From Brevibacillus panacihumi (GTDB taxonomy: Bacteria > Bacillota > Bacilli > Brevibacillales > Brevibacillaceae): DNA of 64,000 nucleotides. The stretch's first letter is position 1; each line of letters opens with the position of its first letter. The notes beneath the pieces are model-generated. The model was not told where the DNA came from. It did not search any database and saw nothing but the letters and a program-made list of their open reading frames with translations. A program made the translations under genes and the position numbers. The stretch lies in contig NZ_RHHT01000002.1 of the NCBI RefSeq assembly GCF_003710985.1, positions 1 to 64,000 on the forward strand, read 5' to 3'. Below are positions 1-7,364 of this stretch, piece by piece.

Positions 1-29
1 CTCTACACCCTGAATCACTTCTTCGAAAT

Positions 30-145
30 GGCTGCTTTTGGCCGCGGTTCCGCCTTTGGAGTGGAGCCGGTCATGGCCAGCCCCCAGCAAAGATCCCAAC
101 CCGCCTGAAGCATTTTTCCCTTTTTCCTCCCTTCCACTACAGCCG
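30..145. repeat. Possible diverged copy of the 21.9-kb palindromic repeat
   Basis: The first 180 bases hold no convincing gene. GGCTGCTTTTG at 30-40 and CCACTACAGCCG at 134-145 also occur, in the same order and about 100 bases apart, in and just after the structured repeat at 21936-22135 (near 22038 and 22136-22147). GC-rich sequence between them is similar in character but not identical. This is my by-eye match and could be chance or a shared fragment; the left part would lie outside the window. Confidence 0.3.
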
Positions 146-241
146 GAGGACTACAAATAAACGGACGCAGTTTTTCTCATCCTAAATGGCATGAAATGGT
201 ACGGAAATCGGGCATACTAGCGGCATTGAGGTGATGCCGAT

Positions 242-445
242 ATGGAACAGTATGCAGAATTTTTTACAACCTGGAGGGAAGCGGCAAGTATCCGCAAGAA
301 GATGAACAGCAGCAATATCCCGTACTCCCTTCGGCAATTGCCGGGGAAATCCAATCTTCTCTTTGTGTTTCCAAAGGTAAGCATCAGCCAATACGTCTAT
401 TTGCATATCATATTTGGGACCAAAGCGGGGGGAGCAAAACGGTGA
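242..445 (+). CDS. Small hypothetical protein (67 aa)
   Basis: I do not recognise this 67-residue product. The ATG at 242 follows GAGGTGAT at a good distance, which is the main reason to list it. The protein has no predicted membrane segment or known motif, and is basic at its C-terminus (ending KAGGAKR). It lies alone, upstream of two candidate small RNAs. A longer frame on the opposite strand (182-634) covers the same DNA but has no ribosome binding site. It could equally be non-coding. Confidence 0.3.
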   Translation: MEQYAEFFTTWREAASIRKKMNSSNIPYSLRQLPGKSNLLFVFPKVSISQYVYLHIIFGTKAGGAKR

Positions 446-553
446 TAATGGCAGAAAAAAGGGGAAAATCGAGTTATATTTCAAATATTTCGTTAAAAAA
501 CAAAAGCTGACACTTTTCGATAGAAGAGTTTCATAGTACAATGCCTGTATGAA

Positions 554-615
554 CGAACTTGGGGAAGTTCGGGATGGCGGCTCAAAACTGTGCAGCAGAG
601 TCGCCTCTTTTTTTT
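554..615 (+). ncRNA. Candidate small RNA: two hairpins and a terminator
   Basis: CGAACTT-GGGG-AAGTTCG (554-571) is a perfect 7-bp hairpin. It is followed by GGCGGCTC...GAGTCGCC (576-605) and an uninterrupted T-rich tail (606-615), a typical intrinsic terminator. A TACAAT -10-like hexamer at 537-542 would start a short transcript just upstream, but no good -35 is visible. It could be a stand-alone small RNA or only the terminator of the 67-aa frame upstream. Confidence 0.35.
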
Positions 616-660
616 GCCCAAATTCCTTTTCCAAAATCCTAAGGCATAGGTTAAATTAGG

Positions 661-688
661 TTGCAATACCTAAATGTACTGCTAGAAT
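661..688 (+). promoter_or_regulatory. Sigma-A promoter of candidate small RNA
   Basis: TTGCAA (661-666), 16-bp spacer, TAGAAT (683-688) preceded by TGC, an extended -10. Start of transcription would be about 695. No coding frame with a ribosome binding site follows on the plus strand before the terminator at 748-777. Confidence 0.5.
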
Positions 689-694
689 AAATGG

Positions 695-777
695 GTCAAA
701 GGATATAGTATTAGGTTATTCACGTGAATACTTCCGTACTACCCTCTCCCAGGTTCGAGAAACCTGGGACTTTTTTT
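695..777 (+). ncRNA. Candidate small RNA of about 80 nt
   Basis: The segment runs from a good extended -10 promoter to an intrinsic terminator: CCCAGGTT, loop, AACCTGGG (748-768), then seven T. Just before the terminator stem is an unpaired C-rich stretch, CTACCCTCTCCC (739-750 region). This kind of sequence can pair with AGGAGG ribosome binding sites, as in RoxS/RsaE-like regulators of Bacillota. I do not recognise it as a named RNA family. The gene at 786-1121 lies on the other strand and is not its product. Confidence 0.45.
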
Positions 778-785
778 CTTTTGTA

Positions 786-1121
786 CTAACAGGAATCCGG
801 GAAACGAGGGGCGAAACTTCCTTGCAGCAGTGCGTCGATCAATTGTTCCTGCGTCAATGAGATGGTGATGCCTGGTTCCGGCAAGTCTGCGAGATACTGC
901 TTTTCTCGAAATACATACCAAAGCGTACCGGAGGGATAGACCGAATAGATCCGTATATTTTCTTGTTTGCGTTCTCCCAGCTTGGCGATTTCCCGCAGAG
1001 CGGAAAATAGTTCTCCCCAGACGGGCAGATACGGTTTATGCTTGTATTGGACGAGCGCCTGGATGAGCTGATCTCTTGCAAGGTCTAACCAGGGATCATG
1101 CTGTTGCTCGAGGGAAATCAT
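786..1121 (-). CDS. Hypothetical protein (111 aa)
   Basis: Unrecognised protein of 111 residues. The start at 1121 is chosen because AAGGAG lies about 11 bases upstream on the minus strand. No signal peptide, membrane helix or cysteine motif is visible; composition is that of a small soluble mixed alpha/beta protein, with YSVYPSGTLWYVFREKQYL in the middle. It stands alone between the candidate small RNA and mscL, divergent from mscL. Function unknown. Confidence 0.55.
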   Translation of the reverse strand: MISLEQQHDPWLDLARDQLIQALVQYKHKPYLPVWGELFSALREIAKLGERKQENIRIYSVYPSGTLWYVFREKQYLADLPEPGITISLTQEQLIDALLQGSFAPRFPDSC

Positions 1122-1276
1122 CGCTGATCGAACTCCTTATCAAAAACAATGCTGAGGTCCACTAAATCGTTACAGAATTTGTCGAATTCAAAAATAAGTG
1201 TAGAATAGAAGAGGATTGGATGCAAGACGCATTACCTGCATGTCTGCCCTGTCCTTTGTATGAGGAGGAGAAGAAA

Positions 1277-1735
1277 TTGCTGAAAGAGTTTAAAGAATTT
1301 GCCCTAAAAGGGAATGTGATCGATCTTGCCGTCGGTGTCGTGATCGGGGCGGCCTTCGGAAAGATTGTATCATCGCTCGTCAATGATTTGATTACGCCAA
1401 CAATTGGCCTTCTGCTGGGGAAGGTGGACTTTTCCAATCTTTTCATTGCTCTCGGAGATGGCACCTACAAAACGCTTGAGGAAGCGAATAAAGCAGGTGT
1501 CGCTACGATCAATTACGGTTTGTTCCTCAATTCCGTGATTGATTTCTTGATTATTGCCTTCGCGATCTTTATCTTCATCAAGCAATTGAATCGGTTCAAG
1601 AAAAAGCAGGAAGAAGCCAAGCCGCCTGTTACCACCAAGGAATGTCCGTTCTGCATCACAGAGATTTCGTTGCAGGCGACGCGTTGCCCCAACTGCACCT
1701 CTGTGCTGGATGCGAAAGAGAAGGAGCTTGCGTAG
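1277..1735 (+). CDS. mscL: Large-conductance mechanosensitive channel with C-terminal zinc ribbon
   Basis: MscL forms a homo-pentameric membrane valve that opens under lateral membrane tension and releases solutes on hypo-osmotic shock. The N-terminus [20 protein letters not shown] and pore helix TM1 (about 14-43) and TM2 (about 80-101) are typical. TTG at 1277 is taken as start because AGGAGG sits just upstream (1263-1269) and this matches the usual MscL N-terminus; an earlier in-frame ATG at 1220 has no ribosome binding site. Length is 152 aa. The C-terminal tail carries CPFC (123-126) and CPNC (137-140), a rubredoxin-like zinc ribbon added after the usual cytoplasmic helix. It ends in a strong bidirectional terminator shared with the opposing phosphatase gene. 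Confidence 0.93.
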   Translation: MLKEFKEFALKGNVIDLAVGVVIGAAFGKIVSSLVNDLITPTIGLLLGKVDFSNLFIALGDGTYKTLEEANKAGVATINYGLFLNSVIDFLIIAFAIFIFIKQLNRFKKKQEEAKPPVTTKECPFCITEISLQATRCPNCTSVLDAKEKELA

Positions 1736-1744
1736 AGATTTTAC

Positions 1745-1798
1745 CAAAAAAAGGATAGACCAGGGTTCCGAACTGCGGACCTTGCTCTATCCTTTTTC
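1745..1798. terminator. Bidirectional terminator between mscL and PAP2 gene
   Basis: AAAAAAAGGATAG ... CTATCCTTTTT with further pairing inside (CAGGGTTCCG / CGGACCTTG). A-run on the left and T-run on the right let it stop transcription from both convergent genes. Confidence 0.85.
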
Positions 1799-1800
1799 TT

Positions 1801-2400
1801 TTACATGTCTTTTGCCTTGTCTTTTCCCGGTAAAACAGCCTGTTCCGCCTTGTTGTAGAAGGCCAGGAGTTTTTGCGTCAGAAGAGCTCCAGGCACAAAT
1901 TTGTAGGCAAAAATAGCCGAAATCATGCCAAACAGGGCACCTGTCAGCACATCGAACGGATAATGAACCCCAACCCCGATTCGGGAAATCGCCACACAGC
2001 ATGCGAGAAGCAGCCAGGCAAGCCGAAATTTCTTGCCAAACAGCCAAAAGGTAAAGCAAAAGGTGAAAAAGAGAATGGTGTGGTCGCTGGGAAACGAATT
2101 GTTGACCGTCTTCTGGACCAGCTGATGGACGTCGGGCAGCTCGGCAAACGGCTGGCTGTTATAGTGGATCAAGCCGGCGATCTTCGCCAAGATTTCCGCC
2201 ATAATAAAGGAAAGGCCGCCGCTGATGACCATGACCCGATTGTCGTGACGTCTCGTAAACCAATAGCAAAGAACAGCGAGAGCCAGCAGAAAAACGGTAT
2301 GCTCGGCTAGCGTGTAAAAAACGGGATCGAGGAAGCTGTATGTTTTTCCAAGATCATTAATGCTGCGAAAAAAAGAGATATTGATCTCCCAAAGATTCAT
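1801..2400 (-). CDS. bcrC: BcrC-like PAP2 phosphatase (undecaprenyl-pyrophosphate phosphatase)
   Basis: PAP2-superfamily integral membrane phosphatase of 199 aa. It has the BcrC pattern: a lysine-containing first motif near 73, PSDH at 104-107, and S139-R140 with H146 and D150 (SRIGVGVHYPFD). Members dephosphorylate undecaprenyl pyrophosphate at the outer face of the membrane. This recycles the cell-wall lipid carrier and gives bacitracin tolerance. The start has AAGGAGG 6-7 bases upstream. Five to six hydrophobic segments are visible. A perfect 24-bp palindrome lies 89 bases upstream of the start. In Bacillus subtilis such genes are under ECF sigma control; I see no clear ECF promoter here. 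The exact substrate is inferred from family. Confidence 0.82.
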   Translation of the reverse strand: MNLWEINISFFRSINDLGKTYSFLDPVFYTLAEHTVFLLALAVLCYWFTRRHDNRVMVISGGLSFIMAEILAKIAGLIHYNSQPFAELPDVHQLVQKTVNNSFPSDHTILFFTFCFTFWLFGKKFRLAWLLLACCVAISRIGVGVHYPFDVLTGALFGMISAIFAYKFVPGALLTQKLLAFYNKAEQAVLPGKDKAKDM

Positions 2401-2488
2401 TCTAAATGCCTCCTTGATTTTTCCAGGTAGCGGATAATAATGAAAATACCCTATATAGACCCCCTATTCAAATCGAACAATCTTACGT

Positions 2489-2512
2489 CTTCCTTACAAA
2501 ACTGTAAGGAAG
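2489..2512. promoter_or_regulatory. Perfect 24-bp palindrome in divergent promoter region
   Basis: CTTCCTTACA-AAAC-TGTAAGGAAG, two perfect 10-bp arms with a 4-bp centre, between the divergent bcrC-like gene and anmK. No T-run follows, so it is unlikely to be a terminator. It may be an operator for a dimeric repressor acting on bcrC, anmK or both; the regulator is unknown. Confidence 0.5.
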
Positions 2513-2558
2513 CCAAAAATTTTCTTTTTCGTTGGAAATATTGTTTACTACTATCTGA

Positions 2559-2587
2559 TTGACCGGTGTAATTTTATTTCATATAAT
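2559..2587 (+). promoter_or_regulatory. Sigma-A promoter of the MurNAc salvage operon
   Basis: TTGACC (2559-2564), 17-bp spacer, TATAAT (2582-2587), about 60 bases before the anmK start. No other strong promoter or terminator is evident between genes as far as glcF, apart from the hairpin at 5477-5505. Confidence 0.75.
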
Positions 2588-2651
2588 GAAAACGTAATCA
2601 TTGAGAAAATCGTAGAATCTTGGTAAAGAATCCCGTACAGGGGGGAGTAGG

Positions 2652-3872
2652 ATGAATCAACCTGCGAGTTTGCTGGACTACCGTAGGAAGAGTGATCATT
2701 TGCTCATCGGTCTGATGTCAGGAACATCGCTGGATGGGATTGACGCCGCACTGGTAGAGATTCGCACCAATGCGAGTGGGGAGATCGAGCAGGCATCATT
2801 GAGAGAATTTACGTACCTGCCGTATTCCGATGAAGTGCGCGAGTACGTGCTGAATCTGTGCAGTGTCGAGTCGGCACGAATCGATCAGCTGACGACAGCG
2901 CATTACGGCTTGTCCGAGTGGTATGCCTGCGTCGTTGAGCAATTGATCAAGAAGGCAGCCATCCAGGCTGTCGATGTAGATGCGATTTGCATGCATGGGC
3001 AGACTGTCTGGCATATCGCTGGCCGTACTCCTTTTCCGGGACCGACTGGCCCGACAGAGGTTCGGGCATCACTGCAGATCGGAGATTTGTCCCTTTTGGC
3101 TGAGCGTACAGGGATCCCGGTGGTCGGGAATTTTCGCGCCAGAGATCTGGCTGCAGACGGTGAAGGAGCGCCTCTCGTCCCGTATGCAGACTACATTCTT
3201 TTCCGCGATCTGCAGAAGGGAAGGCTTTTGCAAAATATTGGCGGAATTGCCAATGTGACCATTCTTCCGGCAGGCGCAGACATCGAAAAAGTCGTCGCTT
3301 TCGACACAGGACCAGGCAATATGATTATCGATCAGATTGTTCACCTGGTTACAGACGGAAGAATGCGGTATGACGAAGGGGGCAAATGGGCTGCAACAGG
3401 CCAGGTCTGCAAGGAAATGCTTGACCGCTTGCTCCAGGACCCGTACTATCAACTCCAGCCGCCGAAAAGCACCGGGCGGGAAGTGTACGGCAAAGCATTC
3501 GCACAGGAGCTCATGGCGCAGGCCAAGCAGCAGGGGATCAGTGACGCAGACTTGATCGCTACGGTGACAGCATTGACGGCGTCGACTATCGCCCAAGCGT
3601 ATATCCAGCATGTGCTGCCGCATACGAAAGTAGAAGAAGTGATCGTCTCAGGCGGAGGGGCTCACAACCAAACCCTTCTGCGCATGCTTCAGGAGCAATT
3701 GCCTGCGGGCATGAAGGTGATGACGACGCAGCAGTTCGGTATGCCGGACGATGCGAAGGAAGCGGTCGCTTTTGCCATTCTGGGCCACGAGACACTAATG
3801 GGCCGGCCTTCCAATGTCCCGTCTGTTACGGGAGCAAAAAGAGCCGTGCCGTTAGGAAATATTTGCTTTTAA
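2652..3872 (+). CDS. anmK: Anhydro-N-acetylmuramic acid kinase
   Basis: AnmK cleaves the 1,6-anhydro ring of anhydro-MurNAc and phosphorylates it with ATP, giving MurNAc-6-phosphate, the substrate of MurQ encoded later in the same operon. The 406-aa protein has the family phosphate-binding signature GLMSGTSLDGID near residue 20, DTGPGNMIID in the middle and the C-terminal VSGGGAHN. Length is close to the usual 370-400. The ATG at 2652 follows GGGGGGAG. It is the first gene after a good sigma-A promoter. Having anmK and murQ together marks the operon as cell-wall sugar salvage. Confidence 0.95.
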   Translation: MNQPASLLDYRRKSDHLLIGLMSGTSLDGIDAALVEIRTNASGEIEQASLREFTYLPYSDEVREYVLNLCSVESARIDQLTTAHYGLSEWYACVVEQLIKKAAIQAVDVDAICMHGQTVWHIAGRTPFPGPTGPTEVRASLQIGDLSLLAERTGIPVVGNFRARDLAADGEGAPLVPYADYILFRDLQKGRLLQNIGGIANVTILPAGADIEKVVAFDTGPGNMIIDQIVHLVTDGRMRYDEGGKWAATGQVCKEMLDRLLQDPYYQLQPPKSTGREVYGKAFAQELMAQAKQQGISDADLIATVTALTASTIAQAYIQHVLPHTKVEEVIVSGGGAHNQTLLRMLQEQLPAGMKVMTTQQFGMPDDAKEAVAFAILGHETLMGRPSNVPSVTGAKRAVPLGNICF

Positions 3873-3895
3873 AAGAAAACGTAGGGGGTAACATC

Positions 3896-5314
3896 GTGAA
3901 GAAACGCGTGTTGGCAGGAATTTTCCTATCTATGTCCCTTGCTCTTTCGGCTTGCTCCGGGGGAGGAACCGCTCCGTCTGAACAGGCGAAGCCGCAAGAA
4001 CAACAAGGTCAGACGCAAGAACAGCCGCAAGCTTCAGGAAAAACAGAGCTGATCGTGGCTGCCGAGCAGGAGCCGGTTGGCTTCGATCCGCACAAGGTTC
4101 CGGCGGCTTCCAGCGTACGCATCTATTCCCTGATTTACGACAGCTTGACCAAGCTGGATGAAAACATGGAGCTCATCCCGAATCTTGCAGAAAAATGGGA
4201 AACGTCTGATGATGGCAAAACCATTACCGTCACCTTGCAAAAAGGCGTGAAATTCCACGACGGCAAGGATTTGACCGCGGAAGACGTGAAATTTACGTTT
4301 GAGCGCATTTTGAATCCGGACACAGGCTCGATCTCCAAATCGTATTTCTCCAGCCTGGAGTCCATCGAAGTGAAAGACCCGACTACTGTCGTGTTCCACC
4401 TGAAAAACCCTGATGCAGCTTTCATGGCAAACACAAGCAGCGCTTCCACCTCGATCGTGCCAGTTGGCTCCGAGGATCTGACCAAGGATACAGCGGGAAG
4501 CGGACCGTACATGCTGGAGAAATATGAGCCAGGCCAATACGTACTGCTGAAGAAAAATCCGAACTACTTCCGCAGCGATCTCGCGAAGGTAGAAACGATC
4601 AAGTTCCAGATCATGAAAGACGAAGCAGAGCGTCTGGCTGCGATTCGCGCAGGCAAAATCGACGTCTCCATGGTTTCCGCAGATTCGGCGACTCTCTTGC
4701 AAGGCAAGCCGGGCGTGGAAGTAAAAGGCTATCAATCGCTGGAATACAGCTACCTGGGCATCAACGTGAAGAAAAAACCGTTTGACGATCCGAAAGTGCG
4801 TCAAGCGATCAGCTATGCAGTAGACCGCAACCAAATCGTACAAACAGTCTGGAAAGGCGAAGCTGCTCTGACTGGCCCAATCGCTCCTGCTGTAAAAGGA
4901 TGGGCGCTGGATACCAACAGCTATGACTCTTACAAGCTCAACGTAGAAAAGGCAAAAGCTTTGCTGGCTGAAGCAGGCTATCCAAATGGCTTCGAGACGC
5001 AAATCGATACAGCTGCAACGTACCCGGATATGGTCGAGACCGCGCAAGTTTTGCAGCAACAGTTGAAAGCAATCGGCATCAACGCCAAAATCAACCAGCT
5101 TGAGTGGGGCAACTACATCGATGTCTGGAAATCCAAAGACGGCAATCTGATGGTAGGACGCAACACTTCCGGTGTGGACGCTGACCGCTCCATGCGTTTC
5201 TTCTTCCATACGGAAGGTTCCGCCAACGTATGGAACTACTCCAATCCTGCTTATGACGAGCTGGTACAAAACGCTCTGATGGCTGTCGACCAGACAGAAC
5301 GCAAAGCAATGTAA
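3896..5314 (+). CDS. Peptide/muropeptide ABC transporter binding lipoprotein, truncated by in-frame TAA
   Basis: Family 5 extracellular solute-binding protein (OppA/DppE type). GTG at 3896 with GGGGG upstream begins a lipoprotein signal: KKR, hydrophobic core, LSACSGGG lipobox, cysteine near residue 20. A Gln/Glu/Pro-rich linker follows, then SBP_bac_5 motifs (KLVFHDGKDLTAEDVKFTFER-like region; VRQAISYAVDRNQIV). The frame stops at TAA 5312-5314, after 472 aa. The next 49 codons continue the family C-terminus in the same frame up to TAG at 5462. One base change in a Tyr codon would explain this. The product as read lacks the end of lobe I and is probably impaired, unless this is a sequencing error. 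It should feed the permeases at 5558-7349. Confidence 0.85.
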   Translation: MKKRVLAGIFLSMSLALSACSGGGTAPSEQAKPQEQQGQTQEQPQASGKTELIVAAEQEPVGFDPHKVPAASSVRIYSLIYDSLTKLDENMELIPNLAEKWETSDDGKTITVTLQKGVKFHDGKDLTAEDVKFTFERILNPDTGSISKSYFSSLESIEVKDPTTVVFHLKNPDAAFMANTSSASTSIVPVGSEDLTKDTAGSGPYMLEKYEPGQYVLLKKNPNYFRSDLAKVETIKFQIMKDEAERLAAIRAGKIDVSMVSADSATLLQGKPGVEVKGYQSLEYSYLGINVKKKPFDDPKVRQAISYAVDRNQIVQTVWKGEAALTGPIAPAVKGWALDTNSYDSYKLNVEKAKALLAEAGYPNGFETQIDTAATYPDMVETAQVLQQQLKAIGINAKINQLEWGNYIDVWKSKDGNLMVGRNTSGVDADRSMRFFFHTEGSANVWNYSNPAYDELVQNALMAVDQTERKAM

Positions 5315-5464
5315 GAGAAAGCTCAAAAAATGCTTGTAGAGGAAGATGTTCCAAACCTGTTCCTGGCATCGCCGAAGAATTTCTACGCTGTACGCGACAA
5401 CATCGAGTTTTCACCATCTGCAGCGGGAGAGAGCTTCGCGCTGGTCAGAGCCTCAATCAAGTAG
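5315..5464 (+). pseudogene. C-terminal remnant of the binding-protein gene beyond the stop codon
   Basis: Reading on in the frame of the upstream gene gives EKAQKMLVEEDVPNLFLASP and then the usual C-terminal strand sequence, ending in a normal TAG at 5462-5464. No start codon or ribosome binding site serves this piece alone. It shows that the gene is, or recently was, 522 codons long. Confidence 0.8.
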
Positions 5465-5476
5465 CATAATTCATTG

Positions 5477-5505
5477 TGGCTCCGCCTACTGATTTGGCGG
5501 AGCCA
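5477..5505 (+). terminator. Stem-loop after the binding-protein gene
   Basis: TGGCTCCGCC, 9-nt loop, GGCGGAGCCA: ten perfect pairs, followed only by TGTTTC, not a full T-run. Such hairpins between binding protein and permease genes usually act as partial terminators or mRNA stabilisers, giving more binding protein than permease. Confidence 0.6.
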
Positions 5506-5557
5506 TGTTTCTAACTGCCTGCCTCCACGCGAGGTTTGAAAAGAGGGAGGGACCTTA

Positions 5558-6499
5558 GTGGGAGCCTATCTGTTCAAACGACTTGTCAGCTTGATCCCGA
5601 TCTTGTTTGGAATCTCTGTATTGGTTTTTACCATCCTGCATCTGGTGCCGGGTGACCCTGCCTCGATCATGCTCGGGACCAACGCGACAGAAGAGTCGAT
5701 CGCGGCTTTGCGCAAAAGCATGGGACTGGATGAACCGCTTGTCACGCAATACCTGACCTGGGTGGGGGGACTCCTGCAGGGGGACTTCGGCGTATCAGTC
5801 CACTCCGGCGAGGAAATTTTGCCGCAGATCATCAAACGCTTTGGCATTACGCTGCAATTGACTGTTTTTGCTGTCGTGATCGGGTGGCTGGTCGCCATTC
5901 CTTTTGGGATTATTTCCGCGATTCGCGCACATTCCAAGACAGATATCGCAGTACGTGTCGCGACCCTGCTGGGAATTTCCGTACCGAACTTTGCGATCGG
6001 TACACTCTTGCTGCTGGTGACGTCCTTGTATTTCAACTGGTTTCCGCCGATTGACGTGGTCAGCTTTTGGGAGAATCCGCTCGAGGCATTCAAGGTGTTC
6101 GTCCTGCCGGCTACGACGATGGGGATTGTGGTCGCTGCCGGGGTCATGCGGATGACCCGTTCAGCTTTTTTGGAAACCATGGACAAGGATTTCATTCGTA
6201 CGGCAAGAGCCAAAGGGAACAGCAAATGGACCGTCGTCATGGGTCATGCTTTCCGCAATTCATCCATTCCGATCGTGACGATCGCCGGCATGCAGATTGG
6301 GTATCTGCTCGGAGGGTCCGTCATCGTCGAGCAGCTTTTTTCGATTCCTGGCCTGGGCCAGTACGTACTTGAAGCGATTTACCAGCGTGATTATCCGGTC
6401 GTGCAGGGAGGCGTGCTCTTTGTCGCCCTGGTCTTTGTTCTGGTCAATCTGCTCATCGACCTGATCTACACCTGGATTGATCCACGAATCAAGTACTGA
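5558..6499 (+). CDS. Peptide-type ABC transporter permease (DppB/OppB family)
   Basis: Inner-membrane permease of 313 aa with the DppB/OppB layout: an N-terminal helix (LVSLIPILFGISVLVFTI), a periplasm-facing loop with HLVPGDPA, and five further helices. The EAA loop includes RMTRSAFLETMDKDFIRTARAKG near 195-220, which contacts the ATPases. GTG at 5558 follows AGGGAGGG. It pairs with the permease at 6516. From its place between anmK and murQ the substrate is inferred to be cell-wall peptide, muropeptide or MurNAc-containing material. Confidence 0.9.
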   Translation: MGAYLFKRLVSLIPILFGISVLVFTILHLVPGDPASIMLGTNATEESIAALRKSMGLDEPLVTQYLTWVGGLLQGDFGVSVHSGEEILPQIIKRFGITLQLTVFAVVIGWLVAIPFGIISAIRAHSKTDIAVRVATLLGISVPNFAIGTLLLLVTSLYFNWFPPIDVVSFWENPLEAFKVFVLPATTMGIVVAAGVMRMTRSAFLETMDKDFIRTARAKGNSKWTVVMGHAFRNSSIPIVTIAGMQIGYLLGGSVIVEQLFSIPGLGQYVLEAIYQRDYPVVQGGVLFVALVFVLVNLLIDLIYTWIDPRIKY

Positions 6500-6515
6500 C
6501 ACGGGGGGATAAGAC

Positions 6516-7349
6516 ATGAGCACTTTTCGTAAACGATTTTGGGCCAATAAAACGGCCGTTATCTGTTCCATATTGCTCGCCTTGCTTTGTGTAATTGCGG
6601 CTCTTGCCCCGGTACTGGCTCCCCATGATCCGACCGAGATGTTTCAGAACAACCGGATGGAAGGCAGCTCGGATACCTTTTTGCTGGGGACGGATCAGTT
6701 CGGGCGCGATTTGTTGAGCCGGGTCATCTACGGCGCACGGGTTTCCCTGGTTGTCGGGATCTCCGCCGTCATGGTCAGCGTTATTTTCGGGACCATTTTT
6801 GGCTTGATTGCCGGGTACTTCGGCCGTTGGATTGACGGCTTCATTATGCGCGTCATGGATGTCCTGTTCGCGTTTCCCGAGATCTTGCTCGCGCTGGCGA
6901 TTGTAGCCGCGCTGGGGCCCGGGACGTTCAATACGATTATGGCGATCGGAATCGTAAACATTCCGATTTTTACGAGAACGGTGAGGGGGGCGGTCCTCTC
7001 GATCAAAAACCTCGAATTCGTGGAGAGCGCCCGCGCCATCGGAGCCAGCACGCCGCGTATTCTGTTTAAAGAGATTTTCCCCAACGTGACGGCACCGCTG
7101 TTGGTGCAGTCTTCTCTGGCCATCTCGGGTGCGATTTTGACGGAATCTGCGCTCAGCTTTCTCGGACTGGGGATTCAACCGCCTGATCCGTCGTGGGGCG
7201 GCATGATTTCGGAAGCGCGCCGCTATATGGAACTGGCTCCCGGCATGATTATTTGGCCATGCGTTGCCATGACGGTAACCATTTTGTCCTGCAATATGTT
7301 CGGAGATGCTGTTCGCGATATTCTGGATCCGCGTCATCGCGGCAAATAA
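6516..7349 (+). CDS. Peptide-type ABC transporter permease (DppC/OppC family)
   Basis: 277-aa second permease, DppC type. It has an N-terminal helix after a short cytoplasmic start, then the LLGTDQFGRDLLSRVIYGAR signature near 50-72. The EAA motif ESARAIGASTPRILFKEIFPN sits near 170-190, and SALSFLGLGIQPPDPSWG near the end. The gene starts 16 bases after the partner permease stops, with GGGGG upstream, so the two are translated together. Its fusion to a MurNAc salvage operon rather than a dpp locus suggests a cell-wall fragment as cargo. Confidence 0.9.
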   Translation: MSTFRKRFWANKTAVICSILLALLCVIAALAPVLAPHDPTEMFQNNRMEGSSDTFLLGTDQFGRDLLSRVIYGARVSLVVGISAVMVSVIFGTIFGLIAGYFGRWIDGFIMRVMDVLFAFPEILLALAIVAALGPGTFNTIMAIGIVNIPIFTRTVRGAVLSIKNLEFVESARAIGASTPRILFKEIFPNVTAPLLVQSSLAISGAILTESALSFLGLGIQPPDPSWGGMISEARRYMELAPGMIIWPCVAMTVTILSCNMFGDAVRDILDPRHRGK

Positions 7350-7364
7350 GCAGGAGGGAAGCGA

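Noticed and set aside
554-615. Fluoride riboswitch or SRP RNA
   Set aside because: Neither the conserved fluoride-aptamer ends nor the SRP tetraloop region is present.
182-634. 150-codon frame on the minus strand over the first gene
   Set aside because: No ribosome binding site, runs through the terminator-like hairpins, low-complexity Phe/Leu/Ser composition.
4034-5326. 430-codon minus-strand frame opposite the binding-protein gene
   Set aside because: Antisense shadow of a gene with recognised family motifs; no start signals.
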